Assembly: GCF_029894125.1 (NCBI RefSeq)
Contig: NZ_JARXYZ010000030.1
Span: forward strand, 27,117-91,116
Direction: 5' to 3'
DNA: 64,000 nt
From: Kitasatospora sp. MAA19
Lineage (GTDB): Bacteria > Actinomycetota > Actinomycetes > Streptomycetales > Streptomycetaceae
The position numbers and the translations under genes are program-made. Positions 60,570-64,000 of this stretch are shown here, piece by piece (position 1 is the first letter of the stretch; each line of letters begins with the position of its first letter). Under the pieces are notes generated by a model. The model was not told the origin of the DNA. It saw only the letters and a list, made by a program, of their open reading frames with translations, and ran no database searches.

Positions 60570-63065
60570 TCACCGTCCGGCCCCGTCGACCACCGCCGCC
60601 CACTCGTCCAGCAGCGCCTCGGTCGCCTCGTCGTCCGGGCCCTCCGCCCACAGGTGGGTGGTCGCCTCGGCCGGGTCCGGCAGCACCAGCGTCCAGCGCC
60701 CGTCCGCCTCGACGACCCGGACGCCGTCCGTGGTGTCCAGCCGCCGGCTGCCGGCCGCCTCCACCACCGAGCGCATCACCATCCCCTTGGCCGCCCACGG
60801 CGTCGCGAGGTCCCGGCGGCGGATGTGCGCCTGCGGGATGCGCGCGTCGATCTGGCTCAGCGTGAGCTGGGTACGGGCCACCAGGCCGACCAGCCGCACG
60901 AAGGCCGCGGCGCCGTCCAGCACCCCGCTGAACTCCGGCACCACGAACCCGCCGCGCCCGTCCCCGCCGAACACCGTGCCCTCGGCGGCGGCGGCCTTCG
61001 CCAGGTCGTCCGGCGTCGTCGTGGTCCAGATGACCTGGGTGCCGTGGTACGCGGCGACCTGCTCGGCGATCCGGGTCGTGGTCACCGGCAGCGCCACCTG
61101 CCCGCTGCGCCGCTCGGCCGCGACCAGGTCCAGCAGCACCAGCAGCGCCCGGTCGTCGTCGATCACCCGGCCCAGTTCGTCGACGAAGGCGACCCGCTCA
61201 CCGACCGGGTCGAAGCGGACGCCGAAGGCCGCCCGGGAGGAGGCCACCAGCTCGCCGAGCCTGGCCAGCCCGGCCCGCCGCTCCTCCGCGTCCTCCGTCG
61301 GCCGCGCCTCGTCCAGCCCGCTGGAGACGGTCAGCGCCTCCACCCCGAGCCGCCCGAGGATGCTCGGCAGAACCAGGCCGGCGCTGCCGTGCGCGGTGTC
61401 CACGACCACCTTCAGCCCGGCCTCCCGGACCCCGGTGGTGTCGATGGCCCGCAGCAGGTTGCCCGCGTAGGAGTCGAAGACGCTGGACGGGAAGGTCAGG
61501 TCCCCGATCTCGCCGGGGAAGGCGCGCCGGTACTCCTGGCGCGCGTACACGCGGTCCAGCTTGCGCTGCCCGGCCTGCGAGAGGTCGGCCCCGCGCTCGT
61601 CGAAGAAGAGAATGTCCAGCGAGTCCGGCACCCCCGGCGTGGTCCGCAGGAAGATCCCGCCCGCGCTCCCCCGCGCGGTGTGCTGCCGGGCCACCGGCAT
61701 CGGCACGTTCTCCAGGTCGCGGACGTCTATGGCGGACGTCTGGAGTGCCGAGATCATCGCCCGTTTGAGCGCACGCGCACCACGCGAGTGGTCACGCGCA
61801 ATGGTGACGGTCGCCCCCTTCTTCAGGGTCGTGGCGTACGCGCCGGCCAGCCGCACGGCCAGCTCCGGGGTGATCTCGACGTTCAGGATCCCCGAGACCC
61901 CGCGGAGGCCGAACAGGTGCTCCTGGCCGCGGGACTCCCAGATCACCGAGGTGTTGACCACGGCGCCGGCCTCGATGGTCTTGAACGGGTAGACCCGGAC
62001 GTTCGCCCCGATGATCGACTCCTCGCCGATCAGGCACTCGTCCCCGATCACCGCGCCGTCCTCGATCCGGGCGGCCCGCATCACGTCGGTGTTCTTGCCG
62101 ACCACGCAGCCGCGCAGGTTGCTCTGCGGCCCGATGTAGACGTTGTCGTGCACGACGGCCTTGTGGAGGAAGGCGCCGCGCTTCACCACCACGTTGCTGC
62201 CGAGCACGGTGTGCTCACGGATCTCGACGCCGGCCTCGACCTTGGCGTAGTCCCCGATGTACAGCGGCCCGCGCAACACCGCCTCCGGGTCCACCTCCGC
62301 ACCCTCGGCCACCCAGACTCCGGGCGAGATCTCGAAGCCGTCGATCTCGACGTCGACCTTGCCCTCCAGGACGTCCGCCTGGGCCTTGCCATAGCTCTCG
62401 TGGGTGCCCACGTCCTCCCAGTAGCCCTCGGCGACGTAGCCGTAGACCCGCTTGCCCTCCTTCAGCAATTGCGGGAAGACGTCACTCGACCAGTCGACGG
62501 ACTCACCCGCCGCGACATAGTCGAAGACCTCGGGTTCCATCACGTAGATACCGGTGTTCACAGTGTCGGAGAAGACCTGCCCCCAGGTCGGTTTCTCCAG
62601 GAAGCGCTCGACCCGTCCGTCGTCGTCCGTGATCGTGATTCCGAACTCCAGGGGATTCGGCACCCTGGTGAGACAGACCGTGACCAGTGCGTTCTTGCTG
62701 CGGTGAAAGTCGATCAATTCCGAGAGATCGAAGTCGGTCAACGCGTCACCGGAGATCACCAGAAAGGAGTCGTCCTTCAGGGCGTCCTCGGCGTTCTTGA
62801 CACTCCCCGCGGTGCCTAGTGGCGTCTCCTCGTGGGCGTACGTCAGATGCATGCCCAGGTCCTCGCCGTCACCGAAGTAGTTCTTGACCAGAGACGCCAG
62901 GAACTGGACGGTGACGACGGTGTCGGAGAGGCCGTGCCGCTTCAGCAGCCGAAGCACGTGCTCCATGATCGGCCTGTTGGAGACCGGAAGCAGCGGCTTC
63001 GGCATGCTGGAGGTCATCGGGCGGAGTCGGGTGCCTTCGCCCCCTGCCATTACAACGGCTTTCAT
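60570..63065 (-). CDS. Nucleotidyltransferase (mannose-1-phosphate guanylyltransferase-like) fused to a degenerate phosphomannomutase domain
   Basis: An 831-residue three-part protein. Residues 1-235 form the nucleotidyltransferase (VVMAGGEGTRLRPMTSSMPK, LVISGDALTDFD). A left-handed beta-helix follows at about 240-375. Residues about 385-831 have the phosphohexomutase fold (VTIARDHSRGARALKRAMIS), but the active-site serine loop, normally TASHN, reads IFLRTTPGVPD (471-481) and the metal loop, normally DGDxDR, reads FDPVGERV (618-625). The mutase part is probably inactive or regulatory. The enzyme should make GDP-mannose or a related NDP-sugar for cell-wall glycans. It lies between pgsA and the DUF881 operon. 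Confidence 0.88.
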   Translation of the reverse strand: MKAVVMAGGEGTRLRPMTSSMPKPLLPVSNRPIMEHVLRLLKRHGLSDTVVTVQFLASLVKNYFGDGEDLGMHLTYAHEETPLGTAGSVKNAEDALKDDSFLVISGDALTDFDLSELIDFHRSKNALVTVCLTRVPNPLEFGITITDDDGRVERFLEKPTWGQVFSDTVNTGIYVMEPEVFDYVAAGESVDWSSDVFPQLLKEGKRVYGYVAEGYWEDVGTHESYGKAQADVLEGKVDVEIDGFEISPGVWVAEGAEVDPEAVLRGPLYIGDYAKVEAGVEIREHTVLGSNVVVKRGAFLHKAVVHDNVYIGPQSNLRGCVVGKNTDVMRAARIEDGAVIGDECLIGEESIIGANVRVYPFKTIEAGAVVNTSVIWESRGQEHLFGLRGVSGILNVEITPELAVRLAGAYATTLKKGATVTIARDHSRGARALKRAMISALQTSAIDVRDLENVPMPVARQHTARGSAGGIFLRTTPGVPDSLDILFFDERGADLSQAGQRKLDRVYARQEYRRAFPGEIGDLTFPSSVFDSYAGNLLRAIDTTGVREAGLKVVVDTAHGSAGLVLPSILGRLGVEALTVSSGLDEARPTEDAEERRAGLARLGELVASSRAAFGVRFDPVGERVAFVDELGRVIDDDRALLVLLDLVAAERRSGQVALPVTTTRIAEQVAAYHGTQVIWTTTTPDDLAKAAAAEGTVFGGDGRGGFVVPEFSGVLDGAAAFVRLVGLVARTQLTLSQIDARIPQAHIRRRDLATPWAAKGMVMRSVVEAAGSRRLDTTDGVRVVEADGRWTLVLPDPAEATTHLWAEGPDDEATEALLDEWAAVVDGAGR

Positions 63066-63091
63066 TACGGGTGCGTCCTCCTTCGCGGTGT

Positions 63092-63107
63092 TGGACCTGC
63101 AGGTCCA
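63092..63107. promoter_or_regulatory. 16-bp perfect palindrome before the nucleotidyltransferase gene
   Basis: TGGACCTGCAGGTCCA is fully self-complementary and lies 26 bp before the start of the 831-residue protein in the gap to pgsA. It resembles a dimeric regulator site. Confidence 0.5.
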
Positions 63108-63189
63108 TCAAACCGTTCCAGAGGGATCCCTACCCGGAAGGTATCGTCCGACGCACCGATACGGCGTGGGACTTCTCTCAGATCACGTC

Positions 63190-63810
63190 TCAGACTGCGG
63201 ACGCGGAGCCCGCCGAGCCCGCCCTGATGATCCGCCGGGCCTGAACCGCGTAAAGAATACCGGCCCACCAGTACAACGTGGTCCCCCACCAGATGAAGGC
63301 CCAGCTCACGACCTCGGCCGGCCGCGCGATCCAGCTGTCCACACTGCCGAGCAGCAGAAGCGGGAACGCGTACATCAGATTGAAGGTCGCGGCCTTCCCC
63401 AGAAAACTCACCTGGAGCGGCCCGTAGCCGTGCCGGTTCAGAATCGGCAGCAGCGCGGCGATAAAAAGTTCCCGGGCCAGCAGAATCGCCGTGACCCACC
63501 ACGGCAGAATCTCACGCCAGGTCAGACCGACCAGCGTGGACAGCACATAGAGCCGGTCGGCCAGCGGATCGAGCAGCTGCCCCACCCGGCTGATCTGCCC
63601 CCACCGCCGCGCGAGCTTTCCGTCGAGATAGTCGCTGACACCGCTCAGCGCCAGGATCAGCAGCGCCCAACCGTCGTTGTTGGGGCCATCGAAAACCGGC
63701 CAGAGAATCAGCCAGAGAAAAAGCGGAACACCGACCAGCCGGCCCATGCTGAGCAGGTTGGGGATGGTGAGGACGCGATCGGTCTGGACCCGCGTCTCCT
63801 GGACCTCCAC
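63190..63810 (-). CDS. pgsA: CDP-alcohol phosphatidyltransferase (PgsA family)
   Basis: A 206-residue membrane enzyme with about five segments. The signature D-x2-DG-x2-AR-x8-G-x3-D-x3-D is complete in SGVSDYLDGKLARRWGQISR and VGQLLDPLADRLY. It joins CDP-diacylglycerol to an alcohol such as glycerol-3-phosphate or inositol phosphate to make phospholipid; which one is not certain. The GTG at 63810 follows AGGAGG, whereas an upstream TTG would be unlikely. It is the first gene after the rRNA operon on this strand. Confidence 0.88.
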   Translation of the reverse strand: MEVQETRVQTDRVLTIPNLLSMGRLVGVPLFLWLILWPVFDGPNNDGWALLILALSGVSDYLDGKLARRWGQISRVGQLLDPLADRLYVLSTLVGLTWREILPWWVTAILLARELFIAALLPILNRHGYGPLQVSFLGKAATFNLMYAFPLLLLGSVDSWIARPAEVVSWAFIWWGTTLYWWAGILYAVQARRIIRAGSAGSASAV

Positions 63811-63860
63811 CCGGGGGCCTCCTGTCCCGTGTGATGACAATGCACGTTGACCCTACAACA

Positions 63861-63898
63861 GAGAAGCCCCCGCCAGGGTCACCCGGCGGGGGCTTCTC
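63861..63898 (-). terminator. Terminator of the rRNA operon
   Basis: GAGAAGCCCCCGCC (63861-63874) and GGCGGGGGCTTCTC (63885-63898) form a perfect 14-bp stem with a 10-nt loop, about 10 bp beyond the 3' end of 5S rRNA on the minus strand. The promoter of pgsA must lie between it and 63810. Confidence 0.92.
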
Positions 63899-63908
63899 TC
63901 GAAGAATT

Positions 63909-64000
63909 GTTCGGCGGCGTCCTACTCTCCCACAGGGTCCCCCCTGCAGTACCATCGGCGCTGTAAGGCTTAGCTTCCGGGTTCGGAATGTAACCGGGCG
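63909..64000 (-). rRNA. rrf: 5S ribosomal RNA, 3' part
   Basis: The minus strand reads CGCCCGGTTACATTCCGAAC, then CCGGAAGCTAAGCCTTACAG, GATGGTACTGCAGGGGGGAC and TAGGACGCCGCCGAAC, the streptomycete 5S rRNA without its first 25 or so bases, which lie beyond the window. The 16S and 23S genes should follow to the right, transcribed toward this window. Confidence 0.97.

Noticed and set aside
60309..62819. An 836-codon open frame antisense to the nucleotidyltransferase gene
   Set aside because: Shadow of the minus-strand gene, low complexity, no domain.

Overview
The window is high-GC actinobacterial chromosome of the Streptomycetaceae type (Streptomyces or Kitasatospora). The evidence is strong third-position GC bias, frequent GTG/TTG starts, the gcvP / MerR / DUF151 / FtsR / FHA / DUF881 / small-basic-protein block typical of Actinobacteria, a DUF5999 microprotein, and a 5S rRNA of streptomycete type at the right edge. 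I see no insertion sequence, prophage, tRNA gene or CRISPR array.

Left part (1-12.2 kb): the tail of an unidentified gene, then a LuxR-type response regulator and its probable histidine kinase on the minus strand, with a Tat-exported purple-acid-phosphatase-like gene (possible PHO box) between them. A secreted protein and a FhuF-like [2Fe-2S] protein follow. Next is a GntR/cache regulatory pair beside an APC permease - CoA-transferase operon whose third gene, an acyl-CoA dehydrogenase, has lost its middle. A DUF3533-like membrane protein is broken by one base.

12.3-20.3 kb is the most coherent pathway locus. An IclR regulator, a KDG-type kinase and RidA face a translationally coupled operon of a D-serine-dehydratase-fold PLP enzyme, an N-acyl-D-amino-acid deacylase and a KDPG aldolase, with a 28-bp dyad between the two arms. 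The enzymes fit N-acetyl-D-glucosaminate -> D-glucosaminate -> KDG -> KDPG -> pyruvate + glyceraldehyde-3-phosphate, that is, use of C1-oxidised chitin monomer. An alpha-glucosidase-like GH13 enzyme lies downstream.

20.3-45 kb is mixed metabolic and housekeeping sequence: a DHA1 exporter, an iron-box-controlled DUF2470 protein, an APC permease, an M23/LysM cell-wall hydrolase under a c-di-AMP riboswitch, a DHA2 exporter, purB, a HelD-like ATPase, a MarR regulator, a DUF3037/HipA-like pair, ndh, an SGNH lipase, a MocR regulator with a divergent PNPOx gene, a sugar porter, a dienelactone hydrolase, a HAD protein, a CPBP protease and a GCS2-type ligase.

45-64 kb: gcvP with an upstream glycine riboswitch, a PRC-barrel/DUF2382 protein, an MFS exporter, dinB, a SanA-like protein, then the conserved cell-envelope/division block read right to left (pgsA, nucleotidyltransferase with a degenerate phosphomannomutase domain, DUF881, sbp, DUF881, FHA protein, ftsR, DUF151, MerR). 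The end of an rRNA operon enters from the right.
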